A stretch of DNA of 64,000 bases from Syntrophomonas sp. UBA5314. Its GTDB lineage: Bacteria; Bacillota; Syntrophomonadia; Syntrophomonadales; Syntrophomonadaceae. The notes under the pieces are model-generated. The model ran no database searches, was not told where the DNA came from, and worked only from the letters and a program-made list of their open reading frames with translations. Every line of letters starts with the position of its first letter. The stretch's first letter is position 1. Location: assembly GCA_002410325.1 (NCBI GenBank), contig DHRK01000064.1:17800-81799 (forward strand), in the 5' to 3' direction. Shown here piece after piece: positions 34,308-43,718 of the stretch. The translations under genes were made by a program, and so were the position numbers.

Positions 34308-35558
34308 TTGATTAATGAACTGCCTTGGGCTTTAGCGGGTTTGAGTATTTATCAATCATTGACCCGGGATCCGGTGCTGCAATGCCTGGAAGAAGTGGCC
34401 TTATCTGGAGAAGACGGTAAAAGTAAGCGGGCGGCGGCCGCCGCTTGGAGCCGGATGTCCTTTATCCTCTGGCAGCAGAGGCTTTCTTTCCAGCAGTATT
34501 TAACGCGCGGGATCCTTCAAGATGATAATCCGTTTAGCCGCTGCTGCGAACAAAAAGGATACGAGGGTTTGGATGACAGCTTGAAGATGGCCGTTCAAAG
34601 AGACTTGAGGCTGCTGCAGAAGATCTTCAACCTGGATCTCGAAAAGGAGGCCGGGTTGACGGGGGCCAATACCCATTGGCCGCAATCTGAGCTTAAGACC
34701 GGAGAATACGCTGTATTTCAGGCGATGAGCGGGAAAGCCGATTGGGCGGACCTGGTCGTCGTCCTGGCCGAACACTATTTTCGGTATTCCCGAGGCCTTC
34801 TGGCCAGGTACAGCGCCCTGCGCTGGAGTCCCGAGGATGGCCTTATAGGCATCGAGCAGGCCGACCCGGTATCCCTTGACGATTTGGTAGGATACCAGGC
34901 CCAGAAGACGCAGGTCTGTGAAAACACCGAAAAGCTGCTGGATTCCTATCCGGCCAACCACGTCCTGCTCTACGGCCCGCGGGGAACTGGAAAATCCAGC
35001 TTGATCAAGGCCCTCCTGCAAGAATACAAAGAACGGGGCTTGCACGTGGTGGAGCTTAACCGTGACGACCTATGGAGCCTGGGCCGCCTGGTAGAGGAGC
35101 TGCAGGATTATGCGGTTCCCTGTATCATCTTCATCGACGATCTTTCCTTTGAGGAATCGGAGACCCAGTACAAGGGCTTTAAAGCTATTTTGGAAGGGAG
35201 TTTGCAGGCCCGCCCCGCCCACGTCCTGATCTACGCCACTTCCAACCGCCGCCACCTTATCAGGGAATATTTTTCCGACCGGGAGGGCCCGGGCAATGAA
35301 ATCCACCTGCAGGAAACCCTGCAGGAAAAGCTCTCCCTGGCCGATCGCTTTGGTTTGACGATCAGTTTTCCTCCCGTCGGGCAGGAGCTATACCTGGAAA
35401 TGGTAGAAAAGATGGCCGCTGAACAAGGACTGACCATAGATCCGGAACTGCTGCGGGAGCGCGCCCTGGCCTGGGAAAGAAGACGGCACGGCCCTTCGGG
35501 GCGGTCCGCCCGCCAGTTTGTCGACTCCCTGGAAAAGGAGTACTATAGAAAACGCTGA
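34308..35558 (+). CDS. DUF815-family AAA+ ATPase
   Basis: A 416-residue protein. The first 190 residues are helical and the rest is a P-loop domain with Walker A YGPRGTGKSS (222-231), Walker B CIIFIDDLSFEE, a sensor TSNRRHLIREYFSDR and an arginine-rich C-terminal lid (RRRHGPSGRSARQF). This matches DUF815 proteins, whose function is unknown. TTG start at 34308 after AGGAGGGG. It follows the small membrane protein and is followed by a terminator, so the two may form a unit. Confidence 0.85.
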   Translation: MINELPWALAGLSIYQSLTRDPVLQCLEEVALSGEDGKSKRAAAAAWSRMSFILWQQRLSFQQYLTRGILQDDNPFSRCCEQKGYEGLDDSLKMAVQRDLRLLQKIFNLDLEKEAGLTGANTHWPQSELKTGEYAVFQAMSGKADWADLVVVLAEHYFRYSRGLLARYSALRWSPEDGLIGIEQADPVSLDDLVGYQAQKTQVCENTEKLLDSYPANHVLLYGPRGTGKSSLIKALLQEYKERGLHVVELNRDDLWSLGRLVEELQDYAVPCIIFIDDLSFEESETQYKGFKAILEGSLQARPAHVLIYATSNRRHLIREYFSDREGPGNEIHLQETLQEKLSLADRFGLTISFPPVGQELYLEMVEKMAAEQGLTIDPELLRERALAWERRRHGPSGRSARQFVDSLEKEYYRKR

Positions 35559-35595
35559 CCCATGGAAGCCGTCGCCATGACGGTCTATAAAACAC

Positions 35596-35640
35596 AAGCG
35601 GAGCTGCCCTACCAGGGTTCAGCTTCGCTTTTTAACTTTT
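35596..35640 (+). terminator. Terminator before the ger operon
   Basis: AAGCGGAGCTG pairs with CAGCTTCGCTT across a 13-base loop, followed by TTTAACTTTT. Confidence 0.75.
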
Positions 35641-35756
35641 ACGGATGGCTTTGGGAATCCAGCATCTTCTGGCCGGTTGCTGGCAGTTTGACCTGCATCC
35701 CGTATAGCTTTGGAAAGGCGGGGAAAAATAGACTATTACTGCAGGGAGAGACAATA

Positions 35757-37328
35757 ATGCGCATTATACCAAGAAAACCGGTATCTCCGCCAAATCAAAC
35801 CCAGTCTAAAAGCGGGGGGCTGCCTGAAGACCCCATGCCGCTCAAATTGAATGATAAAAATAAACTCCTGGCTCCTTACCTGGACAAGAACGAAGACATC
35901 AATAAAAAGGATTTTCTTCTGGGCCTGGAGCTTAAGATTCCAGCCCGGTCGGTATATTTAAATCAAGTAGTTGATAAAGACGCTTTTCAGCGTCATGTGT
36001 TGGAGCCCTTGATGAAATACCCCCTGACGGTTCAAGAGGGGCTTCCACCGGCATTAATCAATATGCTGGTCAATTCCGGACCCAGCGTAAGCCAGGTTCA
36101 AACCGCTTCAACCTTGAAGGAGATCATCCATCATATCTTCGACGGTTTACTGGTGGTGTTCCTGGACGGCTACCAGGAGGCCCTGGTGATCGACATTCAC
36201 GGGGGAGAATTCCGGACGGTGGATGAACCGCCCGGGGAGCGTACTACCCGCGGACCCCGGGAAGGCTTTATAGAAAACCTGGATATCAATATTTCCATGA
36301 TTCGGAGGCGGCTGCGTGATCCCAAACTAGTAGTAAAAAAAACTATCGTCGGAAGGCGCACGCGAACTCCGGTAGCCTACCTGTACATTGAGGACATAGC
36401 CTCTCCAGAAGTGGTCGAAAACCTGCGCCAGCGAATTGACGCCATAGATGTCGATGGAATCGTAGCTGCAGGATATTTAGAACAATACCTGGAAAAATCC
36501 CCCTGGTCACTTTTCCCCCAAATTTTCAGCAGTGAAAGACCCGACCGGCTGGTGGCTAAATTAATGGAAGGCCGGGTAGTAGTAATAACTCATGGCACTC
36601 CATTGGCCTTTAGCGTTCCTACTCTGGCCCTGGAATTTTTTCAGGCTTCGGAAGATTATTATGAACGGACGGTTTACGGATCCATAACCCGTTTTACGCG
36701 GTTTTTAGCATTTTTCCTGGCTGTATCGCTTCCTTCCATATATTTATCCTTGTTCAGTTTTCATCCCGAGCTGGTGCCTTTCAAACTGCTGCTGCCGGTG
36801 GCTCAAGCCCGGTCCCAGGTGCCCTTCCCGGTTTTGATCGAAGTTCTGATTCAAGAGTTTATAATACAGTTAACTATTGAGTCGGGTTTACGATTGCCCG
36901 GAGCCATCGGTCAGACGGTGGGAGTGGTGGCTGGTATCATCCTGGGGCAGGCTGCCATAGCCGCCAACCTGGCCAGCCCGGCGGTAATTATCGTTATTTC
37001 AGTTACAACTATAGCTACCTTCGTTATGCCCTCCAGCGGCATGCTGCTGGCCTCACGCATCTTGAGACTGCCTTTAATCCTTGCCAGTGGAGCATTTGGC
37101 ATTTACGGTTTTTCTTTAGCCTGGTTGTTTATAGTGATCCATGTCTGTTCCCTGGAAGACTTCCAGACTCCCTATTACGCCCCCTTTGCTCCTCTACGCT
37201 GGCAGGATCTAAAAGATGCGGCGGTTCGGGTTCCCCTCTGGATGATGAATAAACGGCCCGTTTCGCTTCCGGTGTCCAATTTAACCAGGGAAGTAAAAAG
37301 CGAAGATTATGGGCGGAATGATCAATGA
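35757..37328 (+). CDS. Spore germination receptor A subunit (GerA family)
   Basis: A 523-residue GerA-family protein: an N-terminal soluble domain (about 1-300) with family segments such as GLPPALINMLVNSGPSV and VVGRRTRTPVAYLYIEDIA, then four to five membrane helices from about residue 310. With the B and C subunits it forms a germinant receptor in the inner spore membrane. The ATG at 35757 (MRIIPRKPV) follows GCAGGGAGAG; the frame is open further upstream but lacks a sensible start and includes the terminator. It overlaps gerB by four bases. Expression would be expected in the forespore. Confidence 0.93.
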   Translation: MRIIPRKPVSPPNQTQSKSGGLPEDPMPLKLNDKNKLLAPYLDKNEDINKKDFLLGLELKIPARSVYLNQVVDKDAFQRHVLEPLMKYPLTVQEGLPPALINMLVNSGPSVSQVQTASTLKEIIHHIFDGLLVVFLDGYQEALVIDIHGGEFRTVDEPPGERTTRGPREGFIENLDINISMIRRRLRDPKLVVKKTIVGRRTRTPVAYLYIEDIASPEVVENLRQRIDAIDVDGIVAAGYLEQYLEKSPWSLFPQIFSSERPDRLVAKLMEGRVVVITHGTPLAFSVPTLALEFFQASEDYYERTVYGSITRFTRFLAFFLAVSLPSIYLSLFSFHPELVPFKLLLPVAQARSQVPFPVLIEVLIQEFIIQLTIESGLRLPGAIGQTVGVVAGIILGQAAIAANLASPAVIIVISVTTIATFVMPSSGMLLASRILRLPLILASGAFGIYGFSLAWLFIVIHVCSLEDFQTPYYAPFAPLRWQDLKDAAVRVPLWMMNKRPVSLPVSNLTREVKSEDYGRNDQ

Positions 37329-38419
37329 GCGGTTTGCACCATATTAACGGACGCCAGCTGATGTTTATCATAACCGGGGGGCAGGTGGGCACAGCCATGC
37401 TGGCCTTACCTGCTATCTTAAGCAGGGAAGCCGGACAACACGCATGGATATGCGTCCTGCTGGGGGCTATCGTACCGATCCTGAATGTAATCATCATTGA
37501 AAAACTGGGCAGCCGTCATTTGGGATTGAACGTTGTTCAGCTGTTCCAGGCTCTACTGGGCAGGGTGCTGGGGTACGCAATGATAATAGTGTTTATTATA
37601 TATCTGGCCTTGTCGGCAATATATTTCATAGACGCCTTTGCCCGCTTGATCCAGCTGTTCATGCTGCCCAGAACCCCTTTTTGGATAACTGTGCTACTGG
37701 CCATGGTTTGTATTGTCTATGCGGGAAGCAAAGGGGGACAGGTGGTGGGGAGAATTAATGAAACCCTGTTTTTTGGCCTGGTCTTGAGCCTAATAGCCAT
37801 AGTAATCCCCGCCCTGTATCATCACGATCCGACCAACCTGTTGCCGTTAGGGGAACTGGATGCCAGGGAATTGCTTCGAGGGATATTCTACAGCATATTT
37901 GCCTTTGCCGGAACCGAGATCTTGCTGGTCCTATATTCTCAAGTGGATAAACCCGAGCAGGTTAAGAGCGCGGCGCTTAAGGGAGTGGGACTTTCAACCG
38001 CCGCCTATCTTATCGTAACCATCTGCTGTTTGCTGGTATTTGGAGCCGAGCGTATGGTCCGCTATAGCTGGCCGGGGGTCACTATTTTAAAGATAGCCCA
38101 GGTGCCGGTTTTAGAAAGGCTGGAATTTTATTTCCTGGCCATATGGGTCGGAATCGTTTTGCGGCGGATAATTAATGTTATTTTCTCAGCGGCATTGGCC
38201 ATCGCTCAGCTCTTTAAGGCCGAGGATAAGATTGCAAGTATAATGCTGTTGATAGGTGCAGCTATCTTTAGCGGTTCATTTATTTCACCCACGGTAATGC
38301 AGTATGATGTATTATTGGAATATTTTTCTATCGTTTATCTATTAATCGGTATGCTGCTCCCCTTGCTGCTCCTTTTAATCAGTTGGTTTCGGAAAGAGGT
38401 GTTTGACGTCGGTGCATAA
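37325..38419 (+). CDS. Spore germination receptor B subunit (GerB/KB family permease)
   Basis: A 364-residue integral membrane protein of the APC-superfamily GerB group, with about ten helices. The start INGRQLMFIITGGQVGTAMLALPAILS is the family hallmark, and it is the likely germinant-binding subunit. Its ATG overlaps the gerA stop, and its end overlaps the gerC start by 17 bases, so the three subunits are translationally coupled. Confidence 0.93.
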   Translation: MSGLHHINGRQLMFIITGGQVGTAMLALPAILSREAGQHAWICVLLGAIVPILNVIIIEKLGSRHLGLNVVQLFQALLGRVLGYAMIIVFIIYLALSAIYFIDAFARLIQLFMLPRTPFWITVLLAMVCIVYAGSKGGQVVGRINETLFFGLVLSLIAIVIPALYHHDPTNLLPLGELDARELLRGIFYSIFAFAGTEILLVLYSQVDKPEQVKSAALKGVGLSTAAYLIVTICCLLVFGAERMVRYSWPGVTILKIAQVPVLERLEFYFLAIWVGIVLRRIINVIFSAALAIAQLFKAEDKIASIMLLIGAAIFSGSFISPTVMQYDVLLEYFSIVYLLIGMLLPLLLLLISWFRKEVFDVGA

Positions 38420-39542
38420 GAAGCTGTGGGTTGTTTTATTAATGTTTGCCTGCTTCAACCTGGCGGGCTGTTGGGACAGCAAAGATGTTGAAAGTCTGGC
38501 CTTTCCCATTGCTGCTGCCTATGATGTTCATCAAGACGATCCCGGAGGTATGAACCAGTTAAATCAGGGTCCACTCGAACAACCGGAGGTTGATGTAACG
38601 GTAATTTTTCCCAACCTTAAGGCGACTGCCCGGGACCCTGTTACGGTAGAAACCATACCGGCTCCAACCGTGGGATACGCCCGGGAAAAGCGATCCTATA
38701 CCTCCTCCGAGCTCTATGTTACCGGTTTTAACAAGGTGATCCTAACCGGCGAGGACCTGGCCCGGCAGGGCTTGAACAAGCCTTTTGAGTCCCTGTACCG
38801 TTTCCCGGAAGTCTCAACCAACATGCTGTTGGCCGTAGTGGAGGGCCGGGGTGAGGATATTTTAAAAGAACCCAATGAAAACACTGACAATATGGCTACC
38901 TATCTCTATGCGCTTTTACGTGAACCAAAGGCGCACAGCATACCGGCGACTACTCTGCACGAGTTTGACATGTCCCAGGCTGCGGGGCGCAATCCGGTGG
39001 TGCCGGTAATCAAAGCCGGGGGAGTAAATCAGGTCGTCCTGACGGGAATTGCGATATTTAAAAAGGATCGTTTGGTGACCAAGCTGAATTTGCACCAAAC
39101 CCGCTATCTGGCATTTTTACGGGGCATAAGTACTCAGGTCTATATACCTTTTATTCTGGAGGACGAAAATGCCCAGGGAGCCGCCCTATTTGATAACGAG
39201 CGTAAGGTGACGGTAGAAAGGCAAGGTGACCGGTTTACTTTTAAGGTGCAGGTGATCTTGAAAGGGGTGATTACCGAACACCCTTCGGAGCAGCCGGTGG
39301 ATACGGCCCGGGTAAAAATGATCGAAGATTATATTGCCGGTCAGGTCGAAAGCAACTGCCGGGATATGATAAAGACCATGCAGAACGAATGGAAAGTTGA
39401 TTGTATCGATATTAACAAATATGCCTTATCCAAATGGCGGCGGGAGCTTAAAGACCGGGTAGATGATGAACAGTTTATTCAAAACGCGGAAATTCAAGTT
39501 GAAACTAAAGTTAAAATCTACAGCTCAGGCGAAGTCCGTTAG
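38403..39542 (+). CDS. Spore germination receptor C subunit (GerC lipoprotein)
   Basis: A 379-residue lipoprotein with signal peptide and lipobox (LWVVLLMFACFNLAGC) followed by WDSKDVESLAFPIAAAYD, the usual GerC start of the mature chain, and the three-domain body ending near VKIYSSGEVR. It anchors to the spore inner membrane and completes the receptor. Start codon is TTG 38403 (weak spacing to AGAGGTG) or GTG 38412. Confidence 0.92.
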   Translation: MTSVHKKLWVVLLMFACFNLAGCWDSKDVESLAFPIAAAYDVHQDDPGGMNQLNQGPLEQPEVDVTVIFPNLKATARDPVTVETIPAPTVGYAREKRSYTSSELYVTGFNKVILTGEDLARQGLNKPFESLYRFPEVSTNMLLAVVEGRGEDILKEPNENTDNMATYLYALLREPKAHSIPATTLHEFDMSQAAGRNPVVPVIKAGGVNQVVLTGIAIFKKDRLVTKLNLHQTRYLAFLRGISTQVYIPFILEDENAQGAALFDNERKVTVERQGDRFTFKVQVILKGVITEHPSEQPVDTARVKMIEDYIAGQVESNCRDMIKTMQNEWKVDCIDINKYALSKWRRELKDRVDDEQFIQNAEIQVETKVKIYSSGEVR

Positions 39543-39551
39543 AAGAAAATA

Positions 39552-39615
39552 AATGAGAGGTGTAGGGACTGGCCACCTGTATGGCAGTATAGCCAATATC
39601 CCCACGCCTCTTAAG
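39552..39615 (+). terminator. Possible terminator of the ger operon
   Basis: AGAGGTGTAGGG (39557) can pair with CCCCACGCCTCT (39600) around a long loop that contains TGGCCA and TGGCA. The T-tract is poor. Confidence 0.35.
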
Positions 39616-39635
39616 AAATCGTAAGGCATAAATAA

Positions 39636-40112
39636 TCAGCACTGGCGCATGACCGTGCGGGAGGTAAGGACACCGCAAAAGCGGTTGTTTTCTTTGTAGC
39701 CCAGGGTGAAATAACTGGCCGTGGCCAGGGAGAGTTCATAATCAAAATGGCCGTTTTTTTGCTTTAGGGGAACGTCCATGGAATGAAGTAGTTCTCCGGC
39801 CTGATATATGCGCAGAAATGGCTCCCGGCTTTTACTATTCTCGGCGCGTTCCGAAAACTGACGCCATTTCTCCTCGCTCAGGTTCCAGATAGCCCGCACC
39901 CGGTCGTCATCATGACGGATCAGCTCGACCCTGTCTTCGCCCAGGTAGGCTTCGTCGGGGGCATATTTGAACAGTTCCTGGGCCGACTCAAATTGATAAT
40001 CGTGGCGTAGATTATTCCCAGGCCGGCGCTGTCCCTCAGAACTGCGCAAGACCCAGTACAACATCGCGATCAGTATCAGGCTGACCGTGAGAATAAAAAC
40101 AACAGGGATCAT
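39636..40112 (-). CDS. Membrane-anchored protein of unknown function (DUF4912-like C-terminal pattern)
   Basis: A 158-residue protein with one N-terminal membrane helix (IPVVFILTVSLILIAMLYWVL), a polar linker and a domain with AIWNLSEEKWRQF, PFLRIYQAGEL, FDYELSLATASYFTLGYKENNRF. The last parts resemble DUF4912 domains, which end in a similar ASYFxLGY pattern, but I hold this loosely. The second ATG (40112) is seven bases after AAGGAGG and is preferred over the one at 40118. It is convergent with gerC and divergent from the CPBP protease. Confidence 0.65.
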   Translation of the reverse strand: MIPVVFILTVSLILIAMLYWVLRSSEGQRRPGNNLRHDYQFESAQELFKYAPDEAYLGEDRVELIRHDDDRVRAIWNLSEEKWRQFSERAENSKSREPFLRIYQAGELLHSMDVPLKQKNGHFDYELSLATASYFTLGYKENNRFCGVLTSRTVMRQC

Positions 40113-40287
40113 ATACATACCTCCTTGAAATCGACTTTACTTAAAAGACCATGAGAAAATTCTTTAGGCACAAGGGCGCTGTTGTTAGTATGCCCGGGCT
40201 CTTGAGCGCCTAATCGGTCCGAAACTTATACAGGCGGTTGGGGGCGGTGCTATAATAATATAAGGATTTGAAAGGGGAGGCTGCCGA

Positions 40288-41001
40288 TTGCCAGAAAAAC
40301 CGCGCTGGGGATTTTTTGACCTGGTTTTGGTATATTTACCCAGCCTTTTTCTGATTACCTGGCTGGGAAGCTGGAGCCGCAATCTTCTCCACCGTTTGAT
40401 GGGCGGCAGCGGCCGTACTCCAGGTATGGTGCAGGATTTCCTGTTGTCCTATATGGTCCAGTTCCTGATCTTTACCGGAATGGTTTGGTTGGTGGCCGTG
40501 TTTCTGCGGCGGGCGCATCCAAATGAACTGGGGATAAAGGGAGCAAGCCGTGAAAGCTGGCTTAAATACGGACTGGCTGGAGGGGTTTTGGTTTTCACCT
40601 TCGCCTGGGCGGCCGGGCTGGTGATTGAGCGGCTTCATCCCAACGTATCTCAGCAGAGTGTAGAAACGATTTTGCGTAGTGTGGGTTCTCCGGGACAATT
40701 TATCCTATTGCTGATAGTAGTGGCTGTGCTGGCGCCTTTGACCGAGGAGCTCTTTTACCGGGGCATGGTATATCCGGTATTTCGAGCGTATATGGGCAAG
40801 GCCTGGGGAATGGTGGCGGCCGGAAGCGTCTTCGGATTGGTTCATATGGACTTGTGGCGGGCGGTTCCCCTGGCGGTGGGAGGAATATTTCTCTGCTATG
40901 TTTATGAAAAGACCGGCAGCATATTAGTCTCAACTTTAACTCACGGGATGTGGAACGGAATACTGGCCCTGCTCATTTACCTGAGTATGGGAATGCCCTA
41001 G
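40288..41001 (+). CDS. CPBP-family intramembrane metalloprotease (CAAX/Abi type)
   Basis: A 237-residue multi-helix membrane protein. Metal-site motifs are EELFYRGMVYP (EExxxR), FGLVHMD (second His) and THGMWNG (third His plus Asn), all in the C-terminal half. Members cleave prenylated or signal peptides or act in bacteriocin immunity; the substrate is unknown. TTG start at 40288 after GGGGAGG. It is a single gene with TATAAT about 35 bases upstream but no clear -35. Confidence 0.87.
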   Translation: MPEKPRWGFFDLVLVYLPSLFLITWLGSWSRNLLHRLMGGSGRTPGMVQDFLLSYMVQFLIFTGMVWLVAVFLRRAHPNELGIKGASRESWLKYGLAGGVLVFTFAWAAGLVIERLHPNVSQQSVETILRSVGSPGQFILLLIVVAVLAPLTEELFYRGMVYPVFRAYMGKAWGMVAAGSVFGLVHMDLWRAVPLAVGGIFLCYVYEKTGSILVSTLTHGMWNGILALLIYLSMGMP

Positions 41002-41033
41002 TGGTCTGTAACACCTAAAAATTTGGTTGACTA

Positions 41034-41062
41034 TTGACAAAAGAGGCCCTTAAAACTAAATA
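41034..41062 (+). promoter_or_regulatory. Sigma-A promoter of the FmdB gene
   Basis: TTGACA (41034-41039), 17 bases, TAAATA (41057-41062). A second TATAAT at 41064 is too far from the -35 to be its partner. Confidence 0.65.
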
Positions 41063-41101
41063 ATATAATGGTGAGAGATTAAACGAAGGGGGTGTATTGA
41101 T

Positions 41102-41404
41102 ATGCCGCTATATGAATACAGATGTGAAAACTGTGGCACCTTTGACAAGATGCAGAAGGTATCTGAACCGGCCCTGGAAACGTGTCCCCGGTGCAGTGGA
41201 AAAGTAGAAAAATTGATAGGCCGCAATGTCGGTGTACAATTTAAGGGCCCCGGTTTTTATAGAACGGATAATTCCCTGGTCAAGGACCGGGTGCGGAGCC
41301 TCAACAAAGAGAGACAAAAAGACAATGAGTGCATACTCGATGGTGATGTCAAAAATTATGCAGCTCAGGCGGAAAGCACTACTAAAAAAGTTATTGAAGC
41401 CTAA
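41102..41404 (+). CDS. FmdB-family zinc-ribbon protein
   Basis: A 100-residue protein with a typical FmdB zinc ribbon: MPLYEYRCENCG and CPRCSGKVEKLIG give the two CxxC pairs within the first 45 residues. The C-terminal half is charged. FmdB proteins are putative regulators of amidases or formate-related genes, but function is mostly unknown. It starts at ATG 41102 after AAGGGGGTG and ends before a strong terminator, so it is monocistronic. Confidence 0.88.
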   Translation: MPLYEYRCENCGTFDKMQKVSEPALETCPRCSGKVEKLIGRNVGVQFKGPGFYRTDNSLVKDRVRSLNKERQKDNECILDGDVKNYAAQAESTTKKVIEA

Positions 41405-41447
41405 AAGACGGTTTTAGGCAAGTATTTATAATACCAGCCAATATGTC

Positions 41448-41474
41448 GAAAACCCCCTTATATGGGGGTTTTTA
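41448..41474 (+). terminator. Rho-independent terminator
   Basis: AAAACCCCC-TTATAT-GGGGGTTTTT after the FmdB gene. Confidence 0.9.
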
Positions 41475-41593
41475 AAATATGTCTCCCGCGAAGGTATAAC
41501 GTTAAACCTTAGCGAAATAAAGGTTACGGAACAAATTATGGATTGAGTTGGCCAGCCTAAAAAATGCCCGACCTGGGGGAGATGAGGTGAATT

Positions 41594-42304
41594 TTGGTGC
41601 TTCTGGCTATTACCTTTGATTTTTGGAATACCCTGTACAAAGGGCCGCCTGATGCGGCAGTATCCGGGCAAAGAGCCCTGGATGTGCAGCAGGTTCTGCT
41701 GGCTGAAGGGCTCCAGTTTGACCAGCAGACACTATCGGATGCCTTCAAAAGCGCCTGGAGGGAGGCCTACTATTCACAAAGGGTATATGGACGGGACCCG
41801 GGGCCGCGGGGACAGGTGGCTCATTTGATAAAAAAGCTGGGCATCAAACGGCTTCTCCATCCCGATGACCTTTACGATGCCTATACGACAACCCTTCTGA
41901 AGCTGCCTCCGGAAATAAACGACGGTGTTCCGGAAACCCTTGAATCTCTGGGAGAGCGTATGAAATTGGCCGTAATATGCAATACCGGAGCAACGCCGGG
42001 ACTGTACCTGCGCCAAATCATGAAAAAGGACCAGCTTTTCGATTATTTTAGCCATCTGGTATTCTCCGATGAGGTGGTTTGCGCCAAGCCCGATCCGGGT
42101 ATTTTTAAGTTAACTGTCAAACAGTTGGGCTGTCCGCCTGAAAAGTCCATCCATATCGGAGATGATCCCATTACCGATGTAATAGGGGCCAAAAGAGCAG
42201 GTATGAAAGCGGTATGGCTGGCACCCAAAGCCGATTGGCGGCTGCCGGAGGCTGATTATCATATTAAAGAGGTAGCGGAGTTATTGAATTTGGTGGCGGG
42301 GTGA
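41594..42304 (+). CDS. HAD-superfamily hydrolase
   Basis: A 236-residue haloacid-dehalogenase-like protein. Motif I is FDFWNTLYKG, with Trp where phosphatases have a second Asp, as in dehalogenase-like members. Motif II is VICNTG, motif III CAKPDP, and motif IV IHIGDDPITDVIGAKRAG. The substrate is unknown; a small phosphate ester or dehalogenase-type substrate is possible. Start is TTG 41594 or GTG 41597, after GAGGTGA. Its stop overlaps the comFB start (GTGA), so it heads a coupled run of HAD, ComFB, RNase H and YkgJ genes. Confidence 0.88.
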   Translation: MVLLAITFDFWNTLYKGPPDAAVSGQRALDVQQVLLAEGLQFDQQTLSDAFKSAWREAYYSQRVYGRDPGPRGQVAHLIKKLGIKRLLHPDDLYDAYTTTLLKLPPEINDGVPETLESLGERMKLAVICNTGATPGLYLRQIMKKDQLFDYFSHLVFSDEVVCAKPDPGIFKLTVKQLGCPPEKSIHIGDDPITDVIGAKRAGMKAVWLAPKADWRLPEADYHIKEVAELLNLVAG

Positions 42305-42585
42305 ATAGAATGGATGTCAATAATGTAGTGGAAAAATTGGTATGGGAACACCTGGACTCGGTAATGGCGCAAAAGCCTGATATGTGTAGATGCGCCCGGT
42401 GCCAGGCGGATGTAGTGGCCCTGGCTCTAAATCATCTCAAGCCCCGCTATGCGGTGAGTCCAATGGGTTATGCCATAACCCGGGCGGAGATCATGGAGCA
42501 AGCTTTTTTAGTCAACGTTTTGGTGGCCATTGCCCAGGGGGTGGAGCAAGTCTATAGGAATCCCCACCACGATGAGGTGACCTAA
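42301..42585 (+). CDS. comFB: ComFB-like late competence protein
   Basis: A 94-residue protein matching ComFB: NNVVEKLVWEHLDSVM at the N-terminus, CRCARCQADVVALALNHLKPRYAVS with a CxCxxC metal-binding pattern, and a C-terminal helix. ComFB-type proteins are linked to competence or act as c-di-GMP/c-di-AMP-responsive adaptors in some bacteria. The GTG start overlaps the HAD stop; an ATG lies at 42310. A GGDEF response regulator and a c-di-AMP cyclase occur within the next 6 kb, a loose association only. Confidence 0.82.
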   Translation: MNRMDVNNVVEKLVWEHLDSVMAQKPDMCRCARCQADVVALALNHLKPRYAVSPMGYAITRAEIMEQAFLVNVLVAIAQGVEQVYRNPHHDEVT

Positions 42586-42587
42586 AA

Positions 42588-43055
42588 ATGAAGCAGGTAA
42601 CTATTTATACCGATGGCGCTTGTTCAGGGAATCCCGGACCCGGGGGCTGGGGGGCGGTGCTGCTTTATGGAGAGCACTGCAAGGAGATTTCCGGAGCCTG
42701 CCCGGAAACAACCAACCAGCGGATGGAATTAAAAGCGGTGATCGAGGGGCTTAAAGCGCTTAAGGTGCGGGGCTGGGAAGTACTGGTGCACACCGACAGC
42801 GCCTATCTGGTCAATGCCTTTGCCCAGGGCTGGTTGGATAAATGGCAAAAAAACGGCTGGAAGAACAGCCGCAAAGAAGAAGTAGCCAACCAGGATCTGT
42901 GGCGGGAATTATTGGAACTGGGTTCCCTGAACCGGATTAACTATATTAAAGTAAAGGGCCATGCCGGGGACACCTGGAATGAACGCTGCGATGTCCTGGC
43001 CCGGGAAGCCATTAAAAAACTGTCCGACGGAGCCGGGCCGGAAGAGAGTGGGTAA
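42588..43055 (+). CDS. rnhA: Ribonuclease HI
   Basis: A 155-residue RNase HI that cleaves RNA in RNA-DNA hybrids. The catalytic acids are visible in YTDGACSGNPGPGGWGAVL, RMELKAVIEG, HTDSAYLVN and WNERCDVLA. Length is standard for the single-domain enzyme, and the basic handle region (KWQKNGWKNSRKEEVANQDLW) is present. It follows comFB by two bases and its stop overlaps the next start (TAATG). Confidence 0.95.
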   Translation: MKQVTIYTDGACSGNPGPGGWGAVLLYGEHCKEISGACPETTNQRMELKAVIEGLKALKVRGWEVLVHTDSAYLVNAFAQGWLDKWQKNGWKNSRKEEVANQDLWRELLELGSLNRINYIKVKGHAGDTWNERCDVLAREAIKKLSDGAGPEESG

Positions 43056-43708
43056 TGAGCAAGGTTGAACTATACCAGGGAATCGAGAATGGAAAAGATA
43101 AAATAGGGGTCAAAATAAGCGACTTTAGTGCTACACTGGATGATCTGCTGGCCGCCTGGCAGCCCCTCTGCGACGACGAGAAACTGCACAAGATGTTTGC
43201 CTCCGATTACCACTGCGCCTGCCGCGGGTGCCAGGTGAATTGCTGCCATACGGCTTACGTTGTCCCGGACCTTATTGCCTTTCGCCACATGTGCGCCCAC
43301 CTTAACCTTAAGGAAAGCGAATTCGCCCTGAACTGTCTTGATCAGCAAAAGAGAAGCCTGGGTTTTTTACGCCTGTCACCCAATCCCTGTCTTTTTTTAA
43401 AGGATAGCCTTTGCACCGTATATCCAGGGCGGGCCCTGTTGTGCCGATTTTACATCTGTTCCGATATCATGGGGGATACCGAGCAGTTGATCTATTCCAT
43501 TACCTGGACTGGTATTGCCGCAGCTCAGGCCTATGCCCGGGAGAAAAACCTGATCCCGCCTCATCCCGGCGGCGGATTTACCAGTTTGGACCTGATGCTT
43601 GTCAAAACCATTGAGGAATTCAGCCGCCATCCGGGCGTGGAATACTTTCGCCATGCCAGAGAGTATGCCGAAATACCCCTAAAGCCATTCCTGCCCGAGC
43701 GCCTATAA
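43055..43708 (+). CDS. YkgJ-family cysteine-cluster protein
   Basis: A 217-residue protein with CACRGCQVNCCHTAYVV near residue 53 and further cysteines in NPCLFLKDSLCTVYPGRALLCRFYIC. This CxxxCC plus downstream Cys pattern is that of the YkgJ family of presumed zinc- or iron-chelating proteins, sometimes linked to Fe-S or methylation chemistry. Function is unknown. It is the last gene of the HAD-ComFB-RNase H unit and is followed by a strong bidirectional terminator. Confidence 0.8.
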   Translation: MSKVELYQGIENGKDKIGVKISDFSATLDDLLAAWQPLCDDEKLHKMFASDYHCACRGCQVNCCHTAYVVPDLIAFRHMCAHLNLKESEFALNCLDQQKRSLGFLRLSPNPCLFLKDSLCTVYPGRALLCRFYICSDIMGDTEQLIYSITWTGIAAAQAYAREKNLIPPHPGGGFTSLDLMLVKTIEEFSRHPGVEYFRHAREYAEIPLKPFLPERL

Positions 43709-43718
43709 CTAAGGAAGA

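Noticed and set aside
35562..35756. Longer N-terminus for the GerA subunit
   Set aside because: The extra frame runs through a terminator and lacks family similarity; a good ribosome site precedes the ATG at 35757.
41064..41069. TATAAT as the -10 for the FmdB promoter
   Set aside because: It is 24 bases from the perfect TTGACA; TAAATA at 17 bases fits better.
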